Origin: Oscillospiraceae bacterium
Lineage (GTDB): Bacteria > Bacillota > Clostridia > Oscillospirales > CAG-272
Length of the DNA stretch: 39,078 nucleotides
Direction: 5' to 3'
Assembly: GCA_015064585.1 (NCBI GenBank)
Contig: SVRY01000023.1
Location: 1 to 39,078, forward strand
Shown: positions 17,079 to 26,600 of the stretch, piece by piece
Numbering within the stretch: position 1 is the stretch's first letter
How the letters are laid out: the number at the start of each line of letters is the position of its first letter
Notes under the pieces: model-generated
What the model saw: the letters and a program-made list of their open reading frames with translations, nothing else
What the model was told of the DNA's origin: nothing
The model's database searches: none
Translations under genes and position numbers: made by a program

Positions 17079-19472
17079 TTAAATAGTTACCCGTTTTGAG
17101 GATTTTTGTTCGTTTATTGGGGGGATAGAAGATAATTTTTTGTTTTCTTCGGGATAGCACAGAGCGTTTTGCAGTACATCGCTGGCGTTTTCGCAGAATA
17201 TGAATTGCAATTTTTCTTTGACTTCGGGATCTATATCCTCCATATCTTTGCGGTTATCGTTCGGAATCAGAACGGTGGTGATACCGGCTTTGTATGCAGC
17301 CATGGTTTTTTCGCGCAGTCCGCCAATGGGCAGAACCTTTCCGTGCAGAGTTACTTCGCCTGTCATGGCAACATCTCTTCTTGCAGGAATACCCGAAAGC
17401 TCACTGCAAAGAGCTGTAACCAGTGTAACACCGGCAGAAGGACCGTCCTTGGGAGTGGCACCGTCGGGAAAATGGATATGCAGATCGTTTGTTTTGTGAA
17501 AATCGGGGTTGATACCGAGTTTCACAGCATTTTTGCGGATATAACTGACGGCAATCTTGGCAGATTCGGTGATCACATCTCCCAAATTACCGGTGGTCTC
17601 GATCTTTCCGGATCCGGGCATGGCAATGGCTTCCACGCGCAGCAGATCCCCGCCTGCCTGGGTATAGGCAAGTCCGTTCACAATGCCAACAGGATCTTCG
17701 TTGTAAATGCGGTCAGGCAGAAATTTTTCGTTCCCGAGGAAATCTTTCAGATTTGCCCCGGTTACTTTCACGCTTTTAGCGCTTCCTTCAACCAAAATGC
17801 GCGCTGTTTTGCGGCAAAGACGGGCAATTGTTCTTTCCAGTGTTCGAACACCCGCTTCGGCGGTATAACGGTCTACAATGGAAAGCACTGCGTCGTCAGC
17901 AATGCGAAGTTGAGACTTTTTGAGCCCATGACGCTTCAGTTGTTTGGGAATCAAATGGTTTTTGGCGATTGCCAATTTTTCATTGCGGTTATACATGGTA
18001 AGCTCAATGACTTCCATACGGTCAATGAGAGGGGGAGCTACTGTTTCTAGTGTGTTGGCGGTGGCGATGAATACACATCCCGAAAGATCGATCGGCAGTT
18101 CCACAAAATGGTCGCGGAAAGACTTGTTTTGTTCGCTGTCAAGAACCTCCAGTAAAGCAGAGGCGGGGTCGCCGCGATGGTCGTTTGCCATTTTGTCGAT
18201 CTCGTCAAGTAAGATCAAGGGATTTTGTGTTTCTGCTTGAATCAGTGCATTTACAATGCGTCCGGGCATGGAGGCAACATAAGTTTTTCTATGACCGCGA
18301 ATATCGGCTTCGTCTCTGACGCCGCCAAGGGAAACACGTACGTATTTTCTGCCAAGCGATTCTGCAAGAGAAGCGGCAATGGAAGTTTTACCCACACCGG
18401 GAGGGCCGACAAGACAAATGATCTGATTGTTTAGTTCGGGATTCATTTGCTTGGCTGCAATGAATTCGAGAATGCGTTCCTTTACCTTGTCCAGGCCGTA
18501 GTGGTCGCGGTCAAGAATTGCTTTGGCGTTTGTAACATCGGTTTTATCCTTGGAGAATTTACCAAAGGGAATTTCCAGTACGGTATCCAAATAATTGCGC
18601 AGTACCGTAGCTTCTGCAGAGGCAAAGGGTGTTTTATCCAATTTGCCCACCTCTTTGATAAGGCGTTCTTCGACATATTGGGGCAGTTTTTTCTTGGCAA
18701 TTTGCTTTAAATATTCAGAGGCTTCTTCATCCTCTTCATTCATGCCCAGTTCTTCTTTGACAATGCGCAGTTGTTCACGCAAATAGTAATCACGTTGGTT
18801 TTGTTCCAATGCCTCGCGCACTTTGCTGTGGATGCGGAAATCTTCCTGCATGATAGCAATTTCGGTATCCAGTAACTTGTCTAAAAGTGTCAATCTGCGC
18901 AAGATCGATTTGCAGTCCAAAATTGACTGTTTATGTTCCGGACTGACCAAAATATAAAAGGCGACAGCATCTGCAAAGAGGGATAAGTCGGTTTCTTCGC
19001 CCAGTTTTTCGCTTAGTTCCTTAGAAAACTTGGGAACAAATTGTGCTATGTTTTCGATGGTGGCAAGAATGCGTTTGTGTGCTTCTTTGATTTTGGGGGT
19101 GTCGGTATTCTCTGTGATCTCGCGTGCAATGACTGCGGCACAGGCAGAATCGGGATAATATGTCATAATGGTGGCACGTTCAATGCCCTCAATGGTCACG
19201 GTGGTTTTATCCTGCTTGTTTTTGCGTGCGGTGATCTTGCCGACGATGCCGGTTGTGGCAAAATCTTTTGCGCTCATCGGATTTTCGTTATCGGAATTTT
19301 TCAGTGCTACCAAAAAGACAAGCGAGTCGTGCTCGAGTGCATTTTCAATGGATCTTAGATCGCGGGGATCGCTGACTTCAAGGTGAAACAATATATGAGG
19401 AAATGCAACCACATCGCGTAAAGCGATTACGGGAAACATTCCGGTTTTTGCTTTTTCAGTATAATTTGCCAT
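17079..19472 (-). CDS. lon: ATP-dependent protease La (Lon)
   Basis: 797 residues, full length. The N-terminal substrate-binding domain starts with FPVIALRDVVAFPH, the AAA+ module has Walker A GPPGVGKTS (356-364) and Walker B LILLDEIDK, and the protease domain carries the Ser679/Lys722 dyad (KDGPSAG and GGLREKT). Cytoplasmic quality control and regulatory proteolysis. GGAG lies 5 nt before the ATG. First gene of the eleven-gene minus-strand operon; the promoter shows no CIRCE or CtsR-type site. Confidence 0.97.
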   Translation of the reverse strand: MANYTEKAKTGMFPVIALRDVVAFPHILFHLEVSDPRDLRSIENALEHDSLVFLVALKNSDNENPMSAKDFATTGIVGKITARKNKQDKTTVTIEGIERATIMTYYPDSACAAVIAREITENTDTPKIKEAHKRILATIENIAQFVPKFSKELSEKLGEETDLSLFADAVAFYILVSPEHKQSILDCKSILRRLTLLDKLLDTEIAIMQEDFRIHSKVREALEQNQRDYYLREQLRIVKEELGMNEEDEEASEYLKQIAKKKLPQYVEERLIKEVGKLDKTPFASAEATVLRNYLDTVLEIPFGKFSKDKTDVTNAKAILDRDHYGLDKVKERILEFIAAKQMNPELNNQIICLVGPPGVGKTSIAASLAESLGRKYVRVSLGGVRDEADIRGHRKTYVASMPGRIVNALIQAETQNPLILLDEIDKMANDHRGDPASALLEVLDSEQNKSFRDHFVELPIDLSGCVFIATANTLETVAPPLIDRMEVIELTMYNRNEKLAIAKNHLIPKQLKRHGLKKSQLRIADDAVLSIVDRYTAEAGVRTLERTIARLCRKTARILVEGSAKSVKVTGANLKDFLGNEKFLPDRIYNEDPVGIVNGLAYTQAGGDLLRVEAIAMPGSGKIETTGNLGDVITESAKIAVSYIRKNAVKLGINPDFHKTNDLHIHFPDGATPKDGPSAGVTLVTALCSELSGIPARRDVAMTGEVTLHGKVLPIGGLREKTMAAYKAGITTVLIPNDNRKDMEDIDPEVKEKLQFIFCENASDVLQNALCYPEENKKLSSIPPINEQKSSKRVTI

Positions 19473-19562
19473 ACATTCTCCATGCTACATTGCAGCTTTG
19501 ATATATCTAAGTCTTATAATGGGTGCGTATTCTATCGCGGTGTTTATAACCGCTTACCTTAT

Positions 19563-19591
19563 ATTATATCATATGTTTAGCAAAGAATCAA
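19563..19591 (-). promoter_or_regulatory. Extended -10 promoter of the lon operon
   Basis: On the minus strand TTGATT (19591-19586), 17 bp, TATAAT (19568-19563), with TG one base before the -10 box. Leader of about 85 nt. Confidence 0.85.
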
Positions 19592-19696
19592 ATGTTTTTT
19601 TGAAAAAACACGCAGAAAACAGAATGTTTTTTCTCCGTTTTTTGAAAAAAGTGAGGAAAACAGGAAAAGATATGAAATATAAAAGACAATACATTT

Positions 19697-20182
19697 CTAT
19701 GAGGGAAGATGGTATTTCTTTTTTAACGCATAACATGCGCCGGTATTGGGATTTGTAGCGGTGTTGCCGCGGACCAAAAGGCAAGCTACTTTTTTTTCGG
19801 TAAGCTCTTTGCTGCCGATTGGCAGAGATCCGTTTTCGGTAAAATGCAAATATATATGTTTTTGAAGTAGCACTTGCGCGTGCTGAGTAGCGGTCATGAT
19901 CAGTTCGATGGAAAGCAGGGTAGGATCCATTCTTCTGATTTTGATCTGTATATGTCCGTTGATGGGGTAGCGAATATTATGGTATCCGAATTGCTCCATG
20001 AAATTATTCTTCAGATACTGCCGCATATTTTCAATGACTTTTTCAATTGCTGTGTTTGTTTGCTGACAGATATTACTGTCTGTAAAAAACTGCGGAATTT
20101 CTATGATTAAAAACAAAGCGGCACGCTCTTTTGTGTTTCGCAACCGCTCTTTTTCTGTTTTCACAATGACTTTAATGCGCAT
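19697..20182 (-). CDS. Hypothetical protein
   Basis: 161 residues, soluble, no signal peptide, no family I recognise. It has a mixed alpha/beta look: an amphipathic region at residues 44-60 (AIEKVIENMRQYLKNN) and a basic strand-rich middle (HIQIKIRRMDPTLLSIELIM). The ribosome site AGGAGGAG directly abuts the ATG, which is closer than usual; either initiation is inefficient or it begins slightly downstream. It ends in TAG, rare here. It lies upstream of lon and divergent from transketolase. Confidence 0.55.
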   Translation of the reverse strand: MRIKVIVKTEKERLRNTKERAALFLIIEIPQFFTDSNICQQTNTAIEKVIENMRQYLKNNFMEQFGYHNIRYPINGHIQIKIRRMDPTLLSIELIMTATQHAQVLLQKHIYLHFTENGSLPIGSKELTEKKVACLLVRGNTATNPNTGACYALKKKYHLPS

Positions 20183-20261
20183 CTCCTCCTTTCTTTACAG
20201 TGTATGAACAGACCAAAAACAATATGTCAGAGAAAAAACTTTCGTTTTTTTTAAAAAAGGC

Positions 20262-20290
20262 TTTACAATTGATGAAAAATATAGTATTAT
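20262..20290 (+). promoter_or_regulatory. Promoter of the transketolase pair
   Basis: TTTACA (20262-20267), 17 bp, TATTAT (20285-20290), about 70 bp before the ATG. Confidence 0.75.
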
Positions 20291-20361
20291 AAAACATATG
20301 GGAATAAGAAAAATGTCGATATTGATTGAATGGCAAATCGATTGATTGAAAGGATACTCTC

Positions 20362-21210
20362 ATGGAAACAAGTAAAAAAATAATGCTGACAAAAATAGCC
20401 GACGAAATCAGACTCGGAATTTTGGAAGGAACATATAACGCAGGTTCGGGACATCCGGGCGGATCCCTCTCTTGCGCTGATATTATGGCATATCTCTATT
20501 TCGCCGAACTCAATGTAAATCCCGATGACCCTAAGAATGATGACCGTGACCGCTTTGTACTTTCCAAGGGTCATGCAGCGCCTGCTCTGTATGCGGCGCT
20601 GGCACTGCGCGGATTTTTCCCCAGAGAAGATCTGAAGACTCTGCGTCAAATCGACAGTCATTTACAGGGACATCCCGATATGAATAAGACCCCCGGTGTG
20701 GACATTTCCACAGGTTCTTTGGGTATTGGTGTTTCCAATGCATGCGGTATGGCGATTGCCGCCAAATTGCAGAACAAATCTTACCGTGTTTACGCTATTA
20801 CAGGTGACGGTGAATTGCAGGAAGGTCAGATTTGGGAATCTGCCATGTTTGCTTCCCATTACGGTTTGGATAATCTTATCGTGTTTGCCGATGCAAACAA
20901 ACTGCAGATCGACGGAAGAACTACCGATGTGCTTTCTCCCGAACCCATAGATAAGCGTTTTGAGGCGTTTGGTTGGAATGTTACCCGTATTAACGGTCAC
21001 GATTTCGATCAGATCGAAGCGGCTGTGGATGCGGCAAAGCAGGTTAAGGGCAAACCCTCGGTGATCGTATGCGACACTGTAAAGGGCAAGGGAGTTTCCT
21101 TTATGGAAGATAAAGCAGGTTGGCACGGCGTTGCTCCCAAAGAAGATGAATATAAGGCTGCTGTGGCTGAGGTCACGGCTCGCATTGAAAAAATCGTACA
21201 GGAGGCGTAA
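20362..21210 (+). CDS. Transketolase, N-terminal subunit
   Basis: 282 residues holding the thiamine-diphosphate-binding half of transketolase: GSGHPGGSLSCADIMAYLYF at the start, the ThDP motif GDGELQEGQIWE...DANKLQIDG in the middle and KGKGVSFMED near the end. Split transketolases are common in Clostridia and archaea and serve the non-oxidative pentose phosphate pathway. The Shine-Dalgarno of the partner gene (AGGAGG) overlaps its last codons. Confidence 0.94.
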   Translation: METSKKIMLTKIADEIRLGILEGTYNAGSGHPGGSLSCADIMAYLYFAELNVNPDDPKNDDRDRFVLSKGHAAPALYAALALRGFFPREDLKTLRQIDSHLQGHPDMNKTPGVDISTGSLGIGVSNACGMAIAAKLQNKSYRVYAITGDGELQEGQIWESAMFASHYGLDNLIVFADANKLQIDGRTTDVLSPEPIDKRFEAFGWNVTRINGHDFDQIEAAVDAAKQVKGKPSVIVCDTVKGKGVSFMEDKAGWHGVAPKEDEYKAAVAEVTARIEKIVQEA

Positions 21211-21212
21211 CC

Positions 21213-22169
21213 ATGGCTGAGATCGGAATGAAGAAAGAAACCCGTGTTGCATACGGCGAAACGCTGGTGGAATTGGGTGCTAAAAATGAAAAGATCGTGG
21301 TAATGGATGCGGATCTGTCCGGTTCCACTAAGACCGGTATGTTCAAAAAAGCATATCCTGATCGTTTCTACAATGCCGGTATTGCCGAGGGCAATATGGT
21401 GGGTGTTGCGGCGGGACTTGCCGCATCCGGATATACCGTATTTGTTTCCAGCTTTGCTATGTTTGCATCCGGCAGAGCCTTTGAGCAGATTCGTAATACA
21501 GTGGCATATCCCAAGCTCAACGTAAAGGTATGTGCATCTCACGCAGGTATTACCGTAGGCCCTGACGGCGCTACGCATCAGTGTCTTGAGGATATTGGTA
21601 TTATGCGTACTATTCCTCATATGACGATTATCAATCCCGCAGATGCTGTGGAGGCAAGATTGGCTTTGATTGCCGCCGCAGAACACGACGGACCTGTTTA
21701 TATGCGTTTTGGCCGTTCTGCTGTGCCGGTGGTGTTTGATGCCGATACCTATCAGTTTGAGATAGGTAAGGGTGTAGAATTGCGTATGGGCAGCGATGTG
21801 ACCATTATTGCTTCGGGCATTACCGTGGAAATGGCACTGAAAGCGGCTGACATGCTGGCAGCCGAAGGCATTTCGGCAAGAGTTGTGAATATGGCAACCA
21901 TCAAGCCCATTGACCGTGATATTATCGTCAAGGCAGCAAAAGAGACAGGTGCCATTGTAACTGCCGAGGAACACAATATTATTGGAGGACTTGGCTCCGC
22001 TGTGGCTGAGGTGGTTTGCGAGACTGTTCCTGTTCCTGTGCGCCGTGTAGGTGTAAAAGATAAATTTGGCCGCTCCGGAAATATTCCTGAACTGCTTTCT
22101 CACTACAAACTCACCCCCGAAGAGATCGTATTGCAGGCAAAAGCCGCAATTGAACAGAAAAAGGGTTGA
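21213..22169 (+). CDS. Transketolase, C-terminal subunit
   Basis: 318 residues with the pyrimidine-binding domain (VVMDADLSGSTKTGMFKKAYPDRFYNAGIAEGNMVG) including the catalytic Glu in AEGNM, and the C-terminal domain (DVTIIASGITVEMALKAADML). It is read 2 nt after the N-terminal subunit, so the two should be made in equal amounts. DXS-like annotation is possible for such halves, but the pair arrangement fits transketolase. Confidence 0.93.
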   Translation: MAEIGMKKETRVAYGETLVELGAKNEKIVVMDADLSGSTKTGMFKKAYPDRFYNAGIAEGNMVGVAAGLAASGYTVFVSSFAMFASGRAFEQIRNTVAYPKLNVKVCASHAGITVGPDGATHQCLEDIGIMRTIPHMTIINPADAVEARLALIAAAEHDGPVYMRFGRSAVPVVFDADTYQFEIGKGVELRMGSDVTIIASGITVEMALKAADMLAAEGISARVVNMATIKPIDRDIIVKAAKETGAIVTAEEHNIIGGLGSAVAEVVCETVPVPVRRVGVKDKFGRSGNIPELLSHYKLTPEEIVLQAKAAIEQKKG

Positions 22170-22204
22170 TATACGAAGAGAGGCTGAGTCACTAGGCGCA
22201 GAAC

Positions 22205-22300
22205 AAAAGCCACGAAATTAAAATATTGAATACAGCTCAATATGTTGAAAACCGTCGACCTAAATCGGCGGTTTTCTTCATCTCATTATATGTGGCTTTT
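22205..22300 (+). ncRNA. Three-stem structured element after transketolase, with terminator-like hairpin
   Basis: An outer stem AAAAGCCAC (22205-22213) / GTGGCTTTT (22292-22300) encloses two hairpins: ATATTGA/TCAATAT (22223-22229/22237-22243, 7-nt loop) and a 12-bp stem 22247-22258/22265-22276 with one G-T pair and a 6-nt loop. Together they form a three-way junction. The 12-bp hairpin may terminate the transketolase transcript, and the outer stem ends in a T-run (TTTTT at 22297-22301). A structured 3' RNA is a possibility; no known RNA family is recognised. Confidence 0.5.
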
Positions 22301-22301
22301 T

Positions 22302-22358
22302 AGTCGGGATTTGTCTCTCTGCCGTACTCAGCACGCCGACGAGAACCCAATCCCGACT
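22302..22358. repeat. Palindromic element, REP-like
   Basis: Perfect 10-bp inverted repeat AGTCGGGATT / AATCCCGACT enclosing 37 bases with weaker internal pairing (GTC/GAC, CGT/ACG). There is no T-run beyond the 3' arm on either strand, so it is not a normal terminator. It directly abuts the three-stem element. It looks like a dispersed palindromic repeat, but only one copy is in the window. Confidence 0.5.
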
Positions 22359-22394
22359 TCTGCATCCAATTGACTTTAGCCCCTTTGATTTGGT

Positions 22395-23387
22395 TCAAAT
22401 ACAAGGTTTATAATCATCCAAACCGTGTTCGTGATATGCGGCACGGTATGCAAACAAGCAATATTCGGGATCTTCTTGCATTTCCTCGGGACCATAGTAA
22501 TTAAGCGGAATTTGGTAGGCTTTTTGCAAGGAATCTTCGCACGCTTCGATTTGCCCGAGCTTATACAGACAGGCGGCGATGCAAACAACTGTATGACAAT
22601 GGTTGCTTTGCGTACCCTCGATTGGATATTTACCGTCTTTCAGAAACAGTTCAATTACAGCCACCGATTCGCGGAAGGATTTTAGGGCATTTTCATAGTC
22701 GCCTATCTCGAAATAACCCTCACCTTCCCGATCGCAACAAGCAAACAGATCTTGGTGTATATACGGTTTCAATTCACTGGCCCCCGCCAGTCGATCTCTG
22801 CCTTTCAGTATATAGGCAGAACTGCGCATTTTGTCGTTTATATGTCAAATCTCAGGCATAGAATTAATGACCCTTTTGGCATCGTCATAGCGATCGCACA
22901 TCTTATAGATAGAAGCCAGACTGTCCTTTGCGTCTGCAACGGTGTAGAGATCGGTCGCTTCCGAGATCAGCTTCTCTGCGAGGGGGATTGCTTTTTTCGA
23001 AAGTTCCATTCTGTTATTATTCCTCATATGACACTCGTAAAGCGTAAGCAGGGCGGCCTTTAGTTGCAGTGCCCCGGGATAGGAAGCAATACCATTCAAA
23101 TAGATTTCTTCCGCTTTTTCAAAATTTCCCCAGAAATAACTCCTGCCTTCTGAAAGGATATCTTCTACCTTGCTTTGTATTTGCGTTATGTCATAATCGA
23201 ACAGTACGTCAAGGCTGACCTCAAAATAGCCCGCAATGATGGGAATCAGATTCATATCGGGATATCCTGTGTTCATTTCCCATTTGGAAACCGCTTGCGC
23301 GGAAATATTCAATACACTTGCCAATTGCTCTTGTGTAATTCCTTTTTTCTTTCTTAGTTCGCGTATTTTGTTACCAAGATTTATCAT
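22395..23387 (-). pseudogene. HTH-TPR regulator interrupted by in-frame TGA
   Basis: A Xre-type helix-turn-helix (residues 6-60: RELRKKKGITQEQLASVLNISAQAVSKWE) is followed by TPR-like helices. The frame stops at TGA (22847-22845) after MPEI and continues in the same frame with HINDKMRSSAYILKG and about 145 more residues of the TPR region (DCYL-type repeats such as YFEIGDYENALKSF). Related regulators are continuous over about 330 residues, so a single nonsense change is the simplest reading; TGG to TGA would fit a Trp here. The N-terminal 180 residues could still bind DNA. An intact promoter precedes it. Confidence 0.8.
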
Positions 23388-23433
23388 AGGAAACCTCTTT
23401 TCATTGAATTAGCATGGCGCCTTGCTTGATAGT

Positions 23434-23462
23434 ATTATAACATTGCATGTGTCGAAATGCAA
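23434..23462 (-). promoter_or_regulatory. Promoter with overlapping inverted repeat, HTH-TPR gene
   Basis: Minus strand TTGCAT (23462-23457), 17 bp, TATAAT (23439-23434) with TG extension. TTGCAT and ATGCAA (23448-23443) form an inverted repeat with an 8-bp spacer covering the -35 box, a plausible autoregulatory operator. Confidence 0.7.
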
Positions 23463-23563
23463 GCATCGTGTATTTGTATTTGTTCAACCTGCGGTTGTAT
23501 TGGTTGTCTTGAAAAGCATGTGCCCGAAAATTTATGGATGGTATATGATATTTTTTGACAACA

Positions 23564-23592
23564 AAACGCTCACGAAAACCTCGTGAGCGTTT
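23564..23592 (-). terminator. Terminator of the mannosidase operon
   Basis: Perfect 12-bp stem AAACGCTCACGA / TCGTGAGCGTTT with a 5-nt loop, T-rich on the minus strand, just after the mannosidase stop. Confidence 0.88.
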
Positions 23593-23603
23593 GTTATGCT
23601 ATA

Positions 23604-26600
23604 TCAGTTGTTTTCGCTGTAAAGATTGAAATGGTAAATGCGTGCATGGCGGTCGCCGTCGTGTGCGGGTTTTGTAATATATAAGCGCACGTAACGTGCC
23701 TTTATGTTCTCCAGCGGATGCAGAGTGACATTTTCGTGATTGTCCGTTACCGAGATGACTGTACGGTAGGGCTCGTCTTCCTTGCATTTCACCTGCACTT
23801 CAAAGTCGGCGGTGTTCCAAAGTTCGGATTCCACGCCGCCTGCATGGCCGATCAGAACGGAGGAAATGATTTCTTCCTTTTCCAAGTCCACTTCCAATAG
23901 ACACAGCCCGTTTTCGTCCTGCGCGCCGCACCATTTGCTAAACGGTTTACCGTTAACAGCCTTTTCGGCACTTTCGTGGCGGTTCATAAAGCGGTTTGCT
24001 GTACAAGGTTTGTTCAAGGCAATATTCTTGCCAAGGCTTCGGTATTTTGCCTGTACTGTCAGATCGTGATCGGGTATTTCGACCAAAATACAGCTGTTTT
24101 CTTTGAATATGATATTTTCCGCTTCAAAGCCTTTAAACAGGCCGTCATCCGAAATGGGCGGCGCGTATAGAAGAACAGTGGCACCCTCTTCGTAAAATCC
24201 GCTTCCGTTTTTACATCCTGCTGCGTTGAGATAGTGCAGTTTGGGGCGTTTGGCGAGGGTGTTATCGTCAAACAGAGGCGTTAATTCTTTTGCCGCAGGC
24301 AGATCGGTTTCTGTAGCGGCGAAGATCAAAATGTCGGGATCATCGGGCAGTATGAGAGCGGTTTTTCCGTCGGTTTTCAGATCGTATGCAAACCAATATG
24401 CGAAATTGTAAAGGCGGTCGCTGCCGTCTCTGTTTTTTGTGTGGGTAAATACATGGGCGATTTCCTGTACGGTATTTCGTTTGCCGCTTCCGTTAACCAC
24501 CATGGGGCGTGCCCCCACAGGGTCATGCAAAGGTAGAACGGAAAGGGTGATATTTTGATTTCCGATTTGGAAAGTCGCTTCCTTTTCCTCTTTGACAGAA
24601 GCGCACAGCAAACGAAGATGGCTGTGATTGCCGGATAGCGAAAGGGTCTGACCGCGGCAGGAAAGGGCATTCTTCTCCAAAGGATCGCCCGTTTGATAGG
24701 GAATACCTGCGCTGACAATGGTTTTCGGCAGTTGTTCTGCGGGTAAATAAATTTTTTCTTCTTGACAGGCACCTTTATTATAAAATGCGTTTTCGTTATA
24801 AGGAAGCGCTAAGGGCTGTTCGGATGCTACGGTTTCGTTCTTTTGAGCAGTAAGCTCCAGATAAATCGTTTTTACCTCATAGGGAGTGAAATCAAGGGCC
24901 AATTCGCTCTTTTTATGGGGGATTTCCTGTATAATTCGCTCATAACCGTCGGCTGCATAAGCCTTGCCGATTTGGCAGACGGGAAGGGATATGCTGACGT
25001 TTTCATGATGCTCCCCATAGCATTCCTGCAAGCGAAGAATAAATCCGTCTCCCTTTTCTTCCTTTTTCAGTGCGCGTACCTCAATGCCTGCTTCGGAAAG
25101 GGAAAGCAGAGAAACAGAGTTAAGGCCACCTTGATAAGCGGGAATTTCAAGGGCAAGAATGGGCTGATTAAGGGCTTCTGCCGCTTGCATACAGGGTTTG
25201 TCACCGCTATGAGCGGTAATGGAAAAGGCATAAATATTTTCACCGTGATCTTGGAAATCCTGACCCGAATGAGGGCTGAAATTACCCTTGGGAGTATGGA
25301 TCAATACCGGCGATAGGGTGTTATCATTTGGCTTTGACAGTGCGTATTTACAGTCATTGGCAAGGGTGATGCCATACTTTCCGCTTTGATCAGTAAGGTC
25401 TGCCCACTTGTGCATATTGTGAATGAAGTAGGGGTAGGTGTTGGTGTTGCCCGTCTTTACTGCGCCCAGTCCTCCGTCCAGCAGTGCATTTTCATTTTGG
25501 GCAGTGAAGGGGAAGCTTTGTAGTAGCAGGCTGTTCTTTTCATGCCAATCGGTTTTGCTACGCAGTGTTACGGTGGGACTGTTACGCGTCAGCGTTACCT
25601 CGGTGACAAAACGGCTGTTAGAATAGCGTTTGGTGATGCGAAGTCCCACAGAAATCGGTCTTAGATCCAAAAGCTCGATGGAATCCACAACCGAAACATA
25701 GGCAGGTGTTTTTTGCAGATCCTCAAACTCATATTCCCAAGAAGGCCATGTGGTGCTGTTATCCTCATATATTTCTTCCCGAATGGGAGCAATTAGCAGT
25801 TCTTTTTGCAAAGATTTATCGAAAATAGAGCAAATATTGCCTTCGCTATCGATGCAAACCTTTAAAAGATCGTTTTCCAGCGTATTTTCGGTAAGAGAAA
25901 GGGAGGTGTCTTGATCCGTACAAGATGTTTCGCAAAGTCCGAAAACGGTCAAGGAAAGGGGGGCGAGCGTGGGTGCGAAGCAGAGGAATTTCCGGGTGCC
26001 GTTTTGATAGAGTGCGCAAGGAAGCACTCTGCCGTTTGCATCGCATACAGATACGATCTTTTCGTCATTTCCCGTCAAGGGAATGCGTACTTCTTCGGTG
26101 CGACTGAATGCGCAGGGATTGTACAGCACAAAGGGACGTGTGAGGCTTTGACAGTCAAGAAGCGAAGCTAAGCGCTGTATACTTGCGGCACATTCCTTGC
26201 GGAATATATTTTGAGAGAGTATTTCATCGTTGTGGGAATATAAATAGGCATCGGCAATGGATGTGCCTGTCAAATCATCATGGAATTGATGCCAAAGAAA
26301 GTTCTTCCAAGCGTCGGTGATACGCTTTTTGGGATAGGGTGCATTGGCGAGTAGTTCGGCAAATACCGAAACACGCTCGCAGGCATCTGCCGCCTGTTCG
26401 TTCTGGCGATTCAGACGTTTCATGGCGGTGTGGCTGGTCATGGCACCATAGCCGTGAGGAATCAAAAGCCCGCCTTCATAAACGGGAAGGGCTTCCGCTT
26501 CCTCGGGGGTCAGATCTTCGTATATATCGGTGGGAGTGGCGGACAGAACATCAAATTCTCCCTGTCCGCTATGCTCAATTGCCTCTTGCAGAAGCCGTGC

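Noticed and set aside
19498..19758. 86-codon + strand frame upstream of lon
   Set aside because: It runs across the lon promoter on the other strand and has no ribosome site.
22302..22358. Palindrome as terminator of the HTH-TPR gene
   Set aside because: No T-run follows the stem on the minus strand.
22845..22847. TGA as selenocysteine
   Set aside because: The position is not a catalytic cysteine in this family, no SECIS-like hairpin is evident, and a Trp codon change is simpler.
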